The notes beneath the pieces were generated by a model that was given only the letters and a program-made list of their open reading frames with translations, ran no database searches and was not told the origin of the DNA. From assembly GCA_963695415.1 (NCBI GenBank), contig CAVOGL010000007.1, positions 62,001 through 126,000 on the forward strand: DNA of 64,000 nt. The letters are read 5' to 3'. The DNA is from CAVXWV01 sp963695415 (lineage in GTDB: Bacteria; Chloroflexota; Anaerolineae; Anaerolineales; UBA4823). Numbering within the stretch: the stretch's first letter is position 1; the number at the start of each line of letters is the position of its first letter. The position numbers were made by a program, and so were the translations under genes. Below are positions 45,721-54,385 of the stretch, piece by piece.

Positions 45721-46056
45721 ATGATCAAAATCCAAATTAATAAAGGCAAATACGCACCGGTGCTGGTCTGCGATGTGTGCGGAGGGCGTATAAAAGATGC
45801 AGTTATGGCAACGACTGTATTCACCGATCGTAAAGCCGATGGCACCTTTATGAAGCAAGGCGAATTGACCGATCTAGTCCATGTCCACAAAGGTCAGTGT
45901 TTCCTGATCGCAGACCGGGACCTGGGCGGGTTGGATGGCGCCCTTTCGGAAGAATTGAGATTTCACCTGCTCTACCTGCTGCATAATTCAGGCATGAATC
46001 AGAAAAAACTCAGCGAGACCGAGAAGATGTTCCAGGACTTCGGCGGATTTGAGTAA
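45721..46056 (+). CDS. Small Cys/His protein, unknown function
   Basis: The 111-residue protein begins with a beta strand and a CDVCGGRI knuckle (about 18-25); HVHKGQC (about 53-59) could supply further ligands for a zinc site. The C-terminus is helical and charged. GAGGAG precedes the ATG. The 180-base gap before it holds a 7-bp inverted repeat (ACCTTGC near 45653 and GCAAGGT near 45694) of unknown meaning. Confidence 0.6.
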   Translation: MIKIQINKGKYAPVLVCDVCGGRIKDAVMATTVFTDRKADGTFMKQGELTDLVHVHKGQCFLIADRDLGGLDGALSEELRFHLLYLLHNSGMNQKKLSETEKMFQDFGGFE

Positions 46057-46083
46057 TTACCAAAACATATAGTGGTCATGTCC

Positions 46084-48543
46084 TCAGGGGCGAGTGATGG
46101 CGAAAACGTGCACGCCCAGCTGGTTGAATAATTCTCTGAATTCTTCGCTATCCGCCAAAGCAGCAGCTGAAATCGCACCGCCTTTTGCGCCTAAGAAGAC
46201 AAACTCGATGTCGTTGTCTTTCATAATCTCTGCCAACTCACCCGCATTGGAACTGTTCTGGATCACCTGCTGGCTTAATTGGGAATATTTACGCCGGTTG
46301 TCATTGTCTAGACCATACAACACTGCAGGAGGGCGAGTTGGGTTGCCTGCCAGCGGCGATAACCAGTAACCGCCATCGGCTCCAGCATAAACACCATAAC
46401 CCCAGGAGAATGGGTTAACCAGCAAACTTTTCTCCCTGGGCAAATTCTCTTCAACCCAATTTATGCCAGCTTTATCTGCACTGCGGAACAGGATTGTGGT
46501 TGGGTTGATGATGCCGATTGTAGATCTTGCACCCCATAATCCTACCAAACCCAGGATCAATACAACGGTTATATTTGAAACGGATTTCCATTTTTCAGGC
46601 ACTAAATTCATCCAGCCTCGGATCGCCCAGCCGACCACATACCCGCAAAGTATGGCAATTGGGATGAATAGGGTGATGGCGACAGAAGTATTGTTGATAA
46701 AAGTCGCCCCCGGCAGCCTCCAGGTTTTCAGGTTGGCGAAAAGGAACATCAATGCCGTCCAGAAGAACAGCACAATTTCAAAGCTGCGCCTGCGGATCAA
46801 CGCCCAGGCAAATCCCAATCCTGCCAGGATCAGCGTGTAAGTCCCATTGGCGGCAGTAAGGAAGCTCCACGAGAACCCGGAGAATGGGGTAGGGTCGGAT
46901 GCCCCAGTCCACGCCAGGCTGGGAATGAACAGGGTGCTGAAGGCGGCGGGCCACCAGGGCAAAGACAGGATAATACCGATGATGATTGAAAAAGCCATCA
47001 GGAAAAATGAGGCAGAAATTTTTTTACCCATTTCTCTATGTCGCCATCGCTGGATAGTTTTGACCACAAGATAGGAAAAGACCAACAGGAACAGGAATAC
47101 AGATACCCGGTAGTGGGTCAGGAATAAACCTGCCCACAATAAACCACTGGAAAAAAGCCAGGCAATCTGGCTTTCTCGTTTATGGTTCGTATCCCAAAAG
47201 GATGAATTTTCCAACAGGTGGTAAAGGAAAACAAATCCAGCCGGGAGGATCATCAACCCGGCAAGTTGTGTGTACCTGCCCCAGCTGGTGTAGTATGCTG
47301 GCATCGGTGAGAACACACCAGATACAAGGGCAGCTATTAACCCGGCGTAGCGGTTCCTGGTGAGAATGTGTGCCATGGCATAAACTCCGAAAATCACCGC
47401 GGCATTGAGCACCTGACCAAAAAGCAGCATCCCCTCTTCTAGCTGCATCCCTGAAAGCCATTCGAAAACAGAAAATGAGCTGTGAAAACCAGGATGGTAG
47501 GAGGCGGTGTTAATTTCAAAAAAAGGTGCATATCCAGAAGGCAGCTTGCCCGAATCGATGATCACGCGGCTGATTAAAGCATGGTGGATCGAATTTACCC
47601 AGGCTGGCGCAGCCAGGTCTCGCACCATCACCAACCGGGCTCCCAGAGTGAGGATGAAAATACCCAGCAACGGCAGGTTTCTGGCGATGACTTGCCAGCA
47701 GATTTTTATCCTGTTTTTCTTACGAATTTTCCTTTGGTAAACCACCAGACCTGCATAGGCAACAATGGTGACAGCCATAAAAGTCCAGACAATCTTTGAA
47801 CTTAAGACGATACCTGCTGCACTAGTCCAAACCAGCAGCACCGGGTACAGACCCAGGCTGAACGCCATTGAAAGTGCCGTACGAGCGCCCCAATCGAACT
47901 TTTTTTCCAAACGAGTGATGAACAGCAGAAACCGCCCTGGCAGCCAAAAAGTTAGCGCCAACGGTATTAACACGAACAGGTTTTTGCCAATGTTTATCAG
48001 GTCATAAAATAATGCGTGAACGTCGAAATCATATCCGCTGCGGAAAGAAGCATCAGCTGGCATTGGGTGGTTATCTATCGAGGCTTCACCCAAAGGGTAA
48101 TTATCTTCATTTCTGCCATAAATAATCAAATCACCGGAATGAGTTGAAAGCTCGAAACAATAAACCTGGTTTCCAAGGGAATGGATAGGTGGGAATTTTA
48201 TTTGATGTGATTGCGCGCTTTTGGACGGTTCCAGGGCATAGTCACGTTTGACCATCTCTATTTCACAAGCTTTATCTTTGAAAAGCCTGAAGGTGATCAT
48301 CACTTTACCAGGTGTCTCTGATGTCTCCGTCCTGAGCCACAGTTCGAGCTGGTTCAGGTTGGCACGTCGTGAGACAAAGGTTTGCGTAAACCTGTTCTCA
48401 GGATTGATCCTTGCGATTTCATCAGCGCGCAGTTCCTGAGATGTTTCCGGGTCTTGCATTGTGACACAGCCGCTGGCAATGATAGGCAGAAACAGCAAGA
48501 ATAAGACCCCCAAGGTCAGCCGGAAGGCGCCCCTTCGCTTCAT
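46084..48543 (-). CDS. Large polytopic membrane protein with N-terminal lipobox-like segment
   Basis: The 819-residue protein starts with a signal-like helix ending in IIASGC (residues 21-26), a lipobox. An extracytoplasmic beta domain (about 40-180) follows, then about a dozen transmembrane helices. A motif GFHSSFSVFEWLSG lies after the first helices. The layout resembles GT-C-type glycosyltransferases or DUF6541-like proteins that handle lipid-linked sugars, but no DxD-type motif is secure. It is the third gene after ftsY and prfB, starting six bases after the prfB stop. Confidence 0.65.
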   Translation of the reverse strand: MKRRGAFRLTLGVLFLLFLPIIASGCVTMQDPETSQELRADEIARINPENRFTQTFVSRRANLNQLELWLRTETSETPGKVMITFRLFKDKACEIEMVKRDYALEPSKSAQSHQIKFPPIHSLGNQVYCFELSTHSGDLIIYGRNEDNYPLGEASIDNHPMPADASFRSGYDFDVHALFYDLINIGKNLFVLIPLALTFWLPGRFLLFITRLEKKFDWGARTALSMAFSLGLYPVLLVWTSAAGIVLSSKIVWTFMAVTIVAYAGLVVYQRKIRKKNRIKICWQVIARNLPLLGIFILTLGARLVMVRDLAAPAWVNSIHHALISRVIIDSGKLPSGYAPFFEINTASYHPGFHSSFSVFEWLSGMQLEEGMLLFGQVLNAAVIFGVYAMAHILTRNRYAGLIAALVSGVFSPMPAYYTSWGRYTQLAGLMILPAGFVFLYHLLENSSFWDTNHKRESQIAWLFSSGLLWAGLFLTHYRVSVFLFLLVFSYLVVKTIQRWRHREMGKKISASFFLMAFSIIIGIILSLPWWPAAFSTLFIPSLAWTGASDPTPFSGFSWSFLTAANGTYTLILAGLGFAWALIRRRSFEIVLFFWTALMFLFANLKTWRLPGATFINNTSVAITLFIPIAILCGYVVGWAIRGWMNLVPEKWKSVSNITVVLILGLVGLWGARSTIGIINPTTILFRSADKAGINWVEENLPREKSLLVNPFSWGYGVYAGADGGYWLSPLAGNPTRPPAVLYGLDNDNRRKYSQLSQQVIQNSSNAGELAEIMKDNDIEFVFLGAKGGAISAAALADSEEFRELFNQLGVHVFAITRP

Positions 48544-48549
48544 GTTGGT

Positions 48550-49666
48550 TTAAGCGAAACCTGTACCGTTCCCTGGTTGTCGTTCACCCATCTGATACAG
48601 GAGATATGCTTCGATGAAGTCATCAATTTTGCCGTCCAATACGCCCTGTGTGTTTCCTTCCTCATGGTTGGTGCGGTGGTCTTTCACCATCTGGTATGGA
48701 TGCAGTACATAAGAGCGGATCTGGCTGCCCCATTCTGCTTTGACATATTCTCCGCGCAATGCCGAAAGCTGCTCTGCCTGTTCCTGTTGTTTCAATTCCA
48801 GGAGCCTGGCACGGAGGACGCGCATGGCATTTTCACGATTCTGGACTTGTGACCGCTCGTTTTGACAGGAAACCACGATCCCGGTAGGAAGGTGAGTAAT
48901 GCGGATAGCAGAGGCATTCTTCTGGACGTTCTGTCCACCGGCGCCGGAAGATTTAAAGGTATCGATCTGTAAATCTTCAGAAGCGATTTCTACCTCACTT
49001 TCATCATCTACCTGGGGCAGAATCTCCACCAGTGCGAATGAAGTGTGACGCCTGTGGGCAGAATCAAAGGGGGAGAGGCGCACCAGGCGGTGCACACCTT
49101 TTTCTGAGCGTAAGTAACCAAAAGCGTAATTGCCATCCACGGCGATGGTAGTGCTCTTGATGCCTGCTTCTTCGCCGGGTGTGAGGTCAAGAACTTCTGC
49201 CGTAAATCCGCGCATCTCCGCCCATCGCAGGTACATACGCTGAAGCATTTCAGCCCAATCCTGCGAGTCGGTCCCGCCAGCTCCTGCATGGATTGCCAGA
49301 AGCGCGCCTCCCTGATCCCATGGTCCCGAAAGCATGGCCTCGAACTCATGTTTATCAAGTTCTTTCTCAATGAAGGAGGTCTCTTTTTCCAAATCCGCAT
49401 AGAGCGACTCGTCTTCTAACTGGGCGAGTACCAATGTATCCTCAAGGCGAGATTGGATGGACTGCCACATCTCGACCCCAACGCGCATGGAAGATATTTT
49501 TTTCATCACCTGCTGGGCGTACTTGGGATCGTCCCAGAATCCTGTTTCCTCGGTGAGTGAGTTCAGAACTTCATATTTTTGGATTAAGCCAGCTACGTCA
49601 AAGACGCTCCAGGAGGTGTTGGATCCGTTTTTCACAGGTGAGAAGTCGTTCGATTAATTCATCCAT
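48550..49666 (-). CDS. prfB: Peptide chain release factor 2 (programmed +1 frameshift)
   Basis: RF2 releases peptides at UGA and UAA. The gene starts at ATG 49666 (GGAG site upstream) with 22 codons MDELIERLLTCEKRIQHLLERL, then an in-frame TGA at 49600-49598. A +1 shift at CTT-TGA-C moves into DVAGLIQKYEV and the rest of RF2. The stop-codon tripeptide SPF (in RLSPFDS), and the catalytic GGQ in SGAGGQNVQ are present. This is the classical autoregulatory frameshift and not a sequence error. Confidence 0.95.
49597..49612 (-). promoter_or_regulatory. prfB: prfB +1 recoding site
   Basis: On the minus strand the codons read CTG GAG CGT CTT TGA C. The GGAG is an internal Shine-Dalgarno-like sequence at the same codon distance from CTT-TGA as in E. 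coli prfB. When RF2 is scarce, ribosomes pause at TGA and slip by one base. Confidence 0.92.
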
Positions 49667-49682
49667 TTATGTTTTCTCCGAA

Positions 49683-49698
49683 ACAGGCGTTAGCCTGT
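49683..49698. repeat. Short hairpin between ftsY and prfB
   Basis: ACAGGC (49683-49688) and GCCTGT (49693-49698) form a 6-bp perfect inverted repeat with a 4-base loop, in the 37-base gap between the ftsY stop and the prfB start. It lacks a long T run. It could moderate read-through or mRNA stability. Confidence 0.45.
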
Positions 49699-49703
49699 GC
49701 TGT

Positions 49704-50615
49704 TTAGTTTTGTTGGAGTATCCCATCCACAAACCCTTGCGGGTCGAAAATTTGCAGATCATCGGGTTTTTCACCCAGACCAGCGAAAAGGATGGGCAGC
49801 CCCAGTTCTCGCTGTATGGCAAACGCCATACCTCCTCGTGATGATGAATCCAGTTTAGCCAGGATAACACCGCTGACCTCCACTGTGTCTTTAAATGCAC
49901 GAGCCTGTGATAGTCCGTTCTGACCGGTAGTTGCATCCATCACCAGCCAGGTATGGTGAGGAGCGCCTGGAAGAGATTTCCCGACCACACGACGCACTTT
50001 CTTCAATTCCTCCATCAGGTTGAAGCGAGTGTGAAGGCGTCCAGCTGTGTCAATGAACACGATGTCTGATTTTCTTGCAACAGCGGACTGCACCGTGTCA
50101 TATGCCACCGCTCCTGCATCAGAACCCATTTGACCAGAGATGATCGGAAGCTCCAATCTTTCAGCCCAGGATTCAAGCTGATCGACGGCAGCCGCACGGT
50201 AAGTGTCGGCAGCACCAAGCAGAACTCTTTTTCCCTGGTCCTTGAATCTTTTCCCTAATTTTGCTATAGTGGTTGTTTTTCCCGACCCATTTACACCAAC
50301 GATGATAATGACCGTTGGGGAATGGCTGAAATCTAATGATGGAGGGGTGGACAATTGGGCGAGCAACTCATTCCGCAGAGCATTATTCAGTTGCGAGGAT
50401 TTGGTCATGCCCTCACGCCCGGCTTTTTCTTCCAGCGCATCTAGAACAGCGTCTGTAGTTTCCATGCCGACGTCAGCCATTATCAGCAGAGCTTCCAATT
50501 CTTCCCAGGTTCCAGCATCAATTTCTGTGGCACCCAGTAGTGTTGCTATCTGTCCAAAAGCTGCCTGGCTTGACTTGGACAGCCCATCCTTCCATTTATT
50601 GATGAAATTAACCAT
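49704..50615 (-). CDS. ftsY: Signal recognition particle receptor FtsY
   Basis: FtsY targets ribosomes with membrane proteins to the translocon. The 303-residue NG domain includes GVNGSGKTTT (G1, about 106-115), DTYRAAAVDQL, DTAGRLH (G3) and AKLDSSSRGG (G4 region), with an N-domain four-helix part before it. The acidic A-domain is absent, as in many bacteria. It is the first gene of the ftsY-prfB-membrane-protein unit. Confidence 0.95.
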   Translation of the reverse strand: MVNFINKWKDGLSKSSQAAFGQIATLLGATEIDAGTWEELEALLIMADVGMETTDAVLDALEEKAGREGMTKSSQLNNALRNELLAQLSTPPSLDFSHSPTVIIIVGVNGSGKTTTIAKLGKRFKDQGKRVLLGAADTYRAAAVDQLESWAERLELPIISGQMGSDAGAVAYDTVQSAVARKSDIVFIDTAGRLHTRFNLMEELKKVRRVVGKSLPGAPHHTWLVMDATTGQNGLSQARAFKDTVEVSGVILAKLDSSSRGGMAFAIQRELGLPILFAGLGEKPDDLQIFDPQGFVDGILQQN

Positions 50616-50629
50616 AAATGCTGATTATA
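50616..50629 (-). promoter_or_regulatory. -10 element close to the ftsY start
   Basis: TATAAT on the minus strand (50624-50629) lies only eight bases before ATG 50615. This leaves no room for a leader, so the message is probably leaderless. No convincing -35 was seen. Confidence 0.5.
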
Positions 50630-50772
50630 CCATCGCAGTCGCAGTGTTAGTCGAGCGAGGAGTTCACTTCGATTAAAAACCTTCCTCATGATGACAGAAG
50701 GTCGAAAAGGAAAAAGTAAAGTGGGATTGTGCAGTGAGTTTAACTTGCTCACAAAGCAGGAAAAATTCACTG

Positions 50773-50784
50773 TATAATTCGGCT
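50773..50784 (+). promoter_or_regulatory. -10 element close to the moaC start
   Basis: TATAAT (50773-50778) precedes the ATG at 50785 by six bases, the same distance as at 165. A TTGCTC at 50745-50750 is too far (22 bp) for a standard -35. No ribosome site is present, which supports leaderless translation. Confidence 0.5.
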
Positions 50785-51270
50785 ATGTCCACTCCACTTT
50801 CTCATATCGATGAATCAGGAAATATCCACATGGTTGATGTCGCTGAAAAACCAGATACACATCGCCTAGCGGTGGCACGCGGTGAAGTAGTTATGAAACC
50901 TGCCACCTTAGAGCTGATTCGGGCGGGACTCATGAAGAAAGGTGATGTTTTGACAACCGCAAGGATAGCAGGAGTGATGGCGGCAAAGAAAACTTCTGAG
51001 CTGATCCCCCTCTGCCATTCCCTGCCCATTCATTCCGTAAATGTGGACATCGAACTTGATGAAAACCTCCCAGGTGTGCGCATTGAAGCACAGGTGAGTA
51101 CCGTGTCAAAAACTGGTGTGGAAATGGAGGCGTTGACGGCTGTGACAGTATCCGCTTTAACCATTTATGACATGGCGAAGGCGGTGGAGAAGACGATGAA
51201 AATCAACAATATCCGCCTGGTAATGAAATCTGGAGGAATGAGTGGAGATGTGTTCATCACAGAACCATAA
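50785..51270 (+). CDS. moaC: Cyclic pyranopterin monophosphate synthase MoaC
   Basis: MoaC makes cyclic pyranopterin monophosphate for molybdenum cofactor. The 161-residue protein has all standard segments: HIDESGNIHMVDVAEKP, AGVMAAKKTSELIPLCH, GVEMEALTAVTVSALTIYDMAKA and the C-terminal KSGGMSGD. ATG 50785 matches the natural N-terminus. It is followed by the moaD-moaE fusion. Confidence 0.96.
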   Translation: MSTPLSHIDESGNIHMVDVAEKPDTHRLAVARGEVVMKPATLELIRAGLMKKGDVLTTARIAGVMAAKKTSELIPLCHSLPIHSVNVDIELDENLPGVRIEAQVSTVSKTGVEMEALTAVTVSALTIYDMAKAVEKTMKINNIRLVMKSGGMSGDVFITEP

Positions 51271-51295
51271 TCCCTGCATAAAGGATTTGAATGCG

Positions 51296-52008
51296 TTGAC
51301 TATCCAGTTGAAGGTATATTTCTTTGCCAACCTGCGAGATATGACAGGCAAAAAAGAACAGACTTTTACTCTGCACGAGGGTGGTTGTGTGCAGGATTTA
51401 AAAAAGGTAGTGAGGGATCAATTCCCTTCCATAGTGCGCTATTTACCCAACATCGTCACTGCTGTAAATCAAGAATTCGCCTTTGATGAGGATCCTCTCC
51501 ATGATGGGGATGAGGTGGCATTCTTTCCTCCAGTCAGCGGGGGAAGCGAACATTATCCGACCCATGTCGCTGTGCAAGAATCGGAATTCGACCTCAATAA
51601 GGTATTTGCCTGGATCACCTTGCCTTCGACCGGGGCAGTGTGTATGTTTACGGGTATTGTCAGGGGGGTGACCGTCGGAGGTGATTTCCCGCAGACTGAA
51701 TATTTGGAATATGAAGCGTATTCTTCGATGGCTGAAGCTAAGATGGAACAAGTTGCAGCCGAAATCCGCCAGAACTGGTCTGATGTTGAAGGGATTGCGA
51801 TCATCCAACGTGTAGGTGTGCTGATGCCAGGTTCCCCGACAGTAATCATCGCCTGTTCAGCCGCTCACCGGGATACTGGAGTTTTCGAAGCGGCACGTTA
51901 TGGTATAGATCGTTTGAAGGAGATCGTGCCGGTATGGAAGAAGAGGTGTCTGCTGCCGGTGAAGAGTGGATTGAAGGCAGTTATGTCCCGGATAGGGAAG
52001 ACAGGTGA
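51296..52008 (+). CDS. MoaD-MoaE fusion (molybdopterin synthase), one frameshift
   Basis: The first 83 residues are MoaD, a ubiquitin-like sulfur carrier ending in PPVSGG; the rest is MoaE with FTGIVRG, YLEYEAYSSMA and HRDTGVFEAA. The natural MoaD ends with free Gly-Gly, so the fusion needs cleavage or another arrangement. At 51938-51943 the frame leaves homology (PVWKK); adding one A gives EVSAAGEEWIEGSYVPD and the normal MoaE end at 52008. The uncorrected frame runs on to 52102. The TTG start at 51296 is chosen because MoaD begins there and AAGGA lies 10 bases upstream. Confidence 0.85.
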
Positions 52009-52178
52009 GTACTGGGATAAGAAACCTGTACCACGGAATCAATATGAATGGATTCTGATGGAATTCCCATTAAGCGCAACCAACTCATCAGGATTGGGTT
52101 AAAAAAACCGCACATGTCTGTGCTGATTCGTTATTGAGCATCTCAGTTGGATGCTGTTTGGGATAACCTGAAATGAAA

Positions 52179-52196
52179 TTGGCACAAATCTGCCAA
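52179..52196. promoter_or_regulatory. Palindrome upstream of fabF, operator candidate
   Basis: TTGGCA (52179-52184) and TGCCAA (52191-52196) are a perfect inverted repeat with a 6-base spacer, 45 bases before the fabF start. No T run follows. This could be a regulator site for the fatty-acid gene; a second hairpin GCACA-N4-TGTGC lies near 52112-52125. Confidence 0.4.
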
Positions 52197-52240
52197 TACA
52201 CAGGCATTTTGCGATAAAGAATTGACAAGGATCAGGCGTA

Positions 52241-53497
52241 ATGGTAGATAAAGTTGTTATTACAGGTATGGGTACGATCAATCCTCTGGGCAAAAGTGTG
52301 GCTGAAACCTGGGATAAGGTTGTCAATGGGGTCTCAGGTGTTGGACCGCTTACCTTGTTCGATGCCAGTGAGTTTTTGGTAGATATTGCTGCCGAAGTAA
52401 AAGATTTCCAACCGGAGCTGTATATGCCTGTGAAAGAAGCGCGTCGGAAAGACCGTTACCAGCAGTTTGCCCTGGTTGCGGCTCATGAAGCCGTCATGCA
52501 GGCTGGGCTGGATGATTTGGAGTCACAGCACATAGACCCAAACCGGATTGGGGTAATTATTTCTTCGGCGATTGGCGGTTTGACGACACTGCACGAAAGT
52601 ATTGAGACAGTTAAGGATCACGGTCCCCGCAGGCTGGGTCCGTTTGTCATCCCGATGCTGATGTCAAATGGCGCTTCAGGGCTGGTTGCCATCGAGTATG
52701 GATTCAAGGGTCCGTGTCTGTCAGTGGCATCAGCCTGTGCATCCGGGTCTGATGGAATCGGCACTGCATGGATGATGTTGAGCAGCGGACTTGTAGATGT
52801 AGTGCTGGCTGGTGGAAGTGATGCTACAATAACGCCGGTTGCGGTGGGCTCATTCGACCGACTGGGAGCGATGTCACGTAATACCCAGCAAGATGGGAAT
52901 GGGAAGTATCTCACTCCAAAACCATTCGATCGCGACCGTGACGGGTTGGTGATGGGTGAAGGGGCAGCAGTAATTGTTATGGAGAGAGAAAGCCATGCCA
53001 GGAAGCGCGGCGCAGACATCCTGGCTGAATTTGCTGGTTATGGGATTACGGCGGATGCATACCACATCACTGCACCGGCGGAAGATGGCGCTGGTGGGGC
53101 GTTGGCGATTGAACAGGCGCTAACAGTGGCGAAGGTCAATCCTGACCAGGTCAGTTATGCCAATGCTCATGGTACTGCAACTGTTTTGAACGATTTATCG
53201 GAAACCAGGGCAATGAAAGGGGCTTTTGGCTCGAACGTCTACAAAATCCCCATATCTTCAACTAAATCGATGACCGGTCATATGATGGGTGCTACCGGAG
53301 CGCTTGAATCGATTTTCTGCATCCAGGCGATTACCCACAACCTGGTGCCACCGACTATTAATTATGATACCCCCGATCCGGAATGTGATCTGGATTATGT
53401 GCCCAACGAAACTCGACAGACGCCTGTGAAAGTAACCATCAGCAACGCTTTTGGTTTTGGAGGTCATAATTCGGTACTGGTAAACAGGAAATACTGA
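52241..53497 (+). CDS. fabF: Beta-ketoacyl-ACP synthase II, second copy
   Basis: The 418-residue enzyme has the same triad as the copy at 9062: SACASGS (about 165), NAHGTAT (about 305), and TGHMMGATG (about 342), ending NAFGFGGHNS. AAGGAT is upstream of ATG 52241. It precedes rnc and smc; in many bacteria fabF-acpP-rnc-smc are clustered, but acpP is missing here. The two copies differ clearly in N-terminal sequence, so they are old paralogues, not a recent duplication. Confidence 0.94.
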   Translation: MVDKVVITGMGTINPLGKSVAETWDKVVNGVSGVGPLTLFDASEFLVDIAAEVKDFQPELYMPVKEARRKDRYQQFALVAAHEAVMQAGLDDLESQHIDPNRIGVIISSAIGGLTTLHESIETVKDHGPRRLGPFVIPMLMSNGASGLVAIEYGFKGPCLSVASACASGSDGIGTAWMMLSSGLVDVVLAGGSDATITPVAVGSFDRLGAMSRNTQQDGNGKYLTPKPFDRDRDGLVMGEGAAVIVMERESHARKRGADILAEFAGYGITADAYHITAPAEDGAGGALAIEQALTVAKVNPDQVSYANAHGTATVLNDLSETRAMKGAFGSNVYKIPISSTKSMTGHMMGATGALESIFCIQAITHNLVPPTINYDTPDPECDLDYVPNETRQTPVKVTISNAFGFGGHNSVLVNRKY

Positions 53498-53592
53498 TGG
53501 TATAAATATTTTATATATCGAACTGATGGAACGTCAGCTTCTCGACAGTTGTGGAGTAGCTGCCGCTCCCTGAGTTCGAGGAGGGAACCGGT

Positions 53593-54306
53593 ATGAATGC
53601 ACAGGAAGAACCTGGCAGCAGTTCTGTTAAAGATCTGATGAAAGAGATTGGAGTGGACAATATCGACTCGCGCCTGGCAAACCGCGCTCTTACACATCGT
53701 TCATACATCAACGAGCATCCTGAAGCACTGGAAGACAACGAGCGCCTCGAATTCCTGGGTGATGCCGTCCTGGATTTCATGGTAGGTGCCTGGCTTTACC
53801 ATCAATATCCGGAAATGCAGGAAGGTGAATTGACCCGGCTGCGATCTGCCCTGGTAAGAACTGACCAGCTGGCAGAGTTTGCTCGGAAAATTGGGCTGGG
53901 ATCGATGATCCATCTAGGTAAAGGTGAATCGGAGAACGGTGGCAGGAACCGCCCAGCGATCCTGTGTGGTACTTTTGAAGCCCTGGTCGGAGCCCTTTAC
54001 TTGCACGGTGGGATACCAGTGGTTGAGGAGTTTATCAAGCCATTCCTGATGAATGCTATCCGCGTAATTTTGAGCGAACGCAAACACCGAGATCCGAAAA
54101 GCCTGCTGCAGGAGTGGGCACAATCACGCAGCCTGGGGACTCCTGTTTACAGGCTGGTATCTACCGAAGGTCCTGAACATGATAAATCCTTCGAGGTCGA
54201 GGTGTTGATCAACAAAGAATTGGTAGGTGTGGGTGGTGGATCCAGCAAGCAGGCTGCAACTAAATCAGCTGCTGCTGAAGCAATAAAAAACCTGGAAATC
54301 AGTTAA
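53593..54306 (+). CDS. rnc: Ribonuclease III
   Basis: RNase III cuts double-stranded RNA in rRNA and mRNA maturation. The 237-residue protein has the signature NERLEFLGDAVLD (about 49-61) with catalytic acidic residues, a second acidic patch in GTFEALVGALY, and a C-terminal dsRNA-binding domain (about 160-235). GGAGGG precedes ATG 53593. Confidence 0.95.
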   Translation: MNAQEEPGSSSVKDLMKEIGVDNIDSRLANRALTHRSYINEHPEALEDNERLEFLGDAVLDFMVGAWLYHQYPEMQEGELTRLRSALVRTDQLAEFARKIGLGSMIHLGKGESENGGRNRPAILCGTFEALVGALYLHGGIPVVEEFIKPFLMNAIRVILSERKHRDPKSLLQEWAQSRSLGTPVYRLVSTEGPEHDKSFEVEVLINKELVGVGGGSSKQAATKSAAAEAIKNLEIS

Positions 54307-54321
54307 ACTATAAGCCGTCAA

Positions 54322-54339
54322 GACCATAATTCTATGGTC
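54322..54339. repeat. Short hairpin between rnc and smc
   Basis: GACCATA (54322-54328) and TATGGTC (54333-54339) with a 4-base loop. It sits in the 79-base rnc-smc gap with no T run after it. A processing or stability element is possible. Confidence 0.4.
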
Positions 54340-54385
54340 CGAAGGCACCTTTTGCCATGAAATTTTTACGATTAGATCAGGGATT

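Noticed and set aside
52009..52102. Extended C-terminus of the MoaD-MoaE protein
   Set aside because: It arises only from the frameshift near 51940; the standard MoaE end is present in the other frame and stops at 52008.
54322..54339. rnc-smc hairpin as a terminator
   Set aside because: No T run follows on either strand and smc has no separate strong promoter; kept only as a hairpin.
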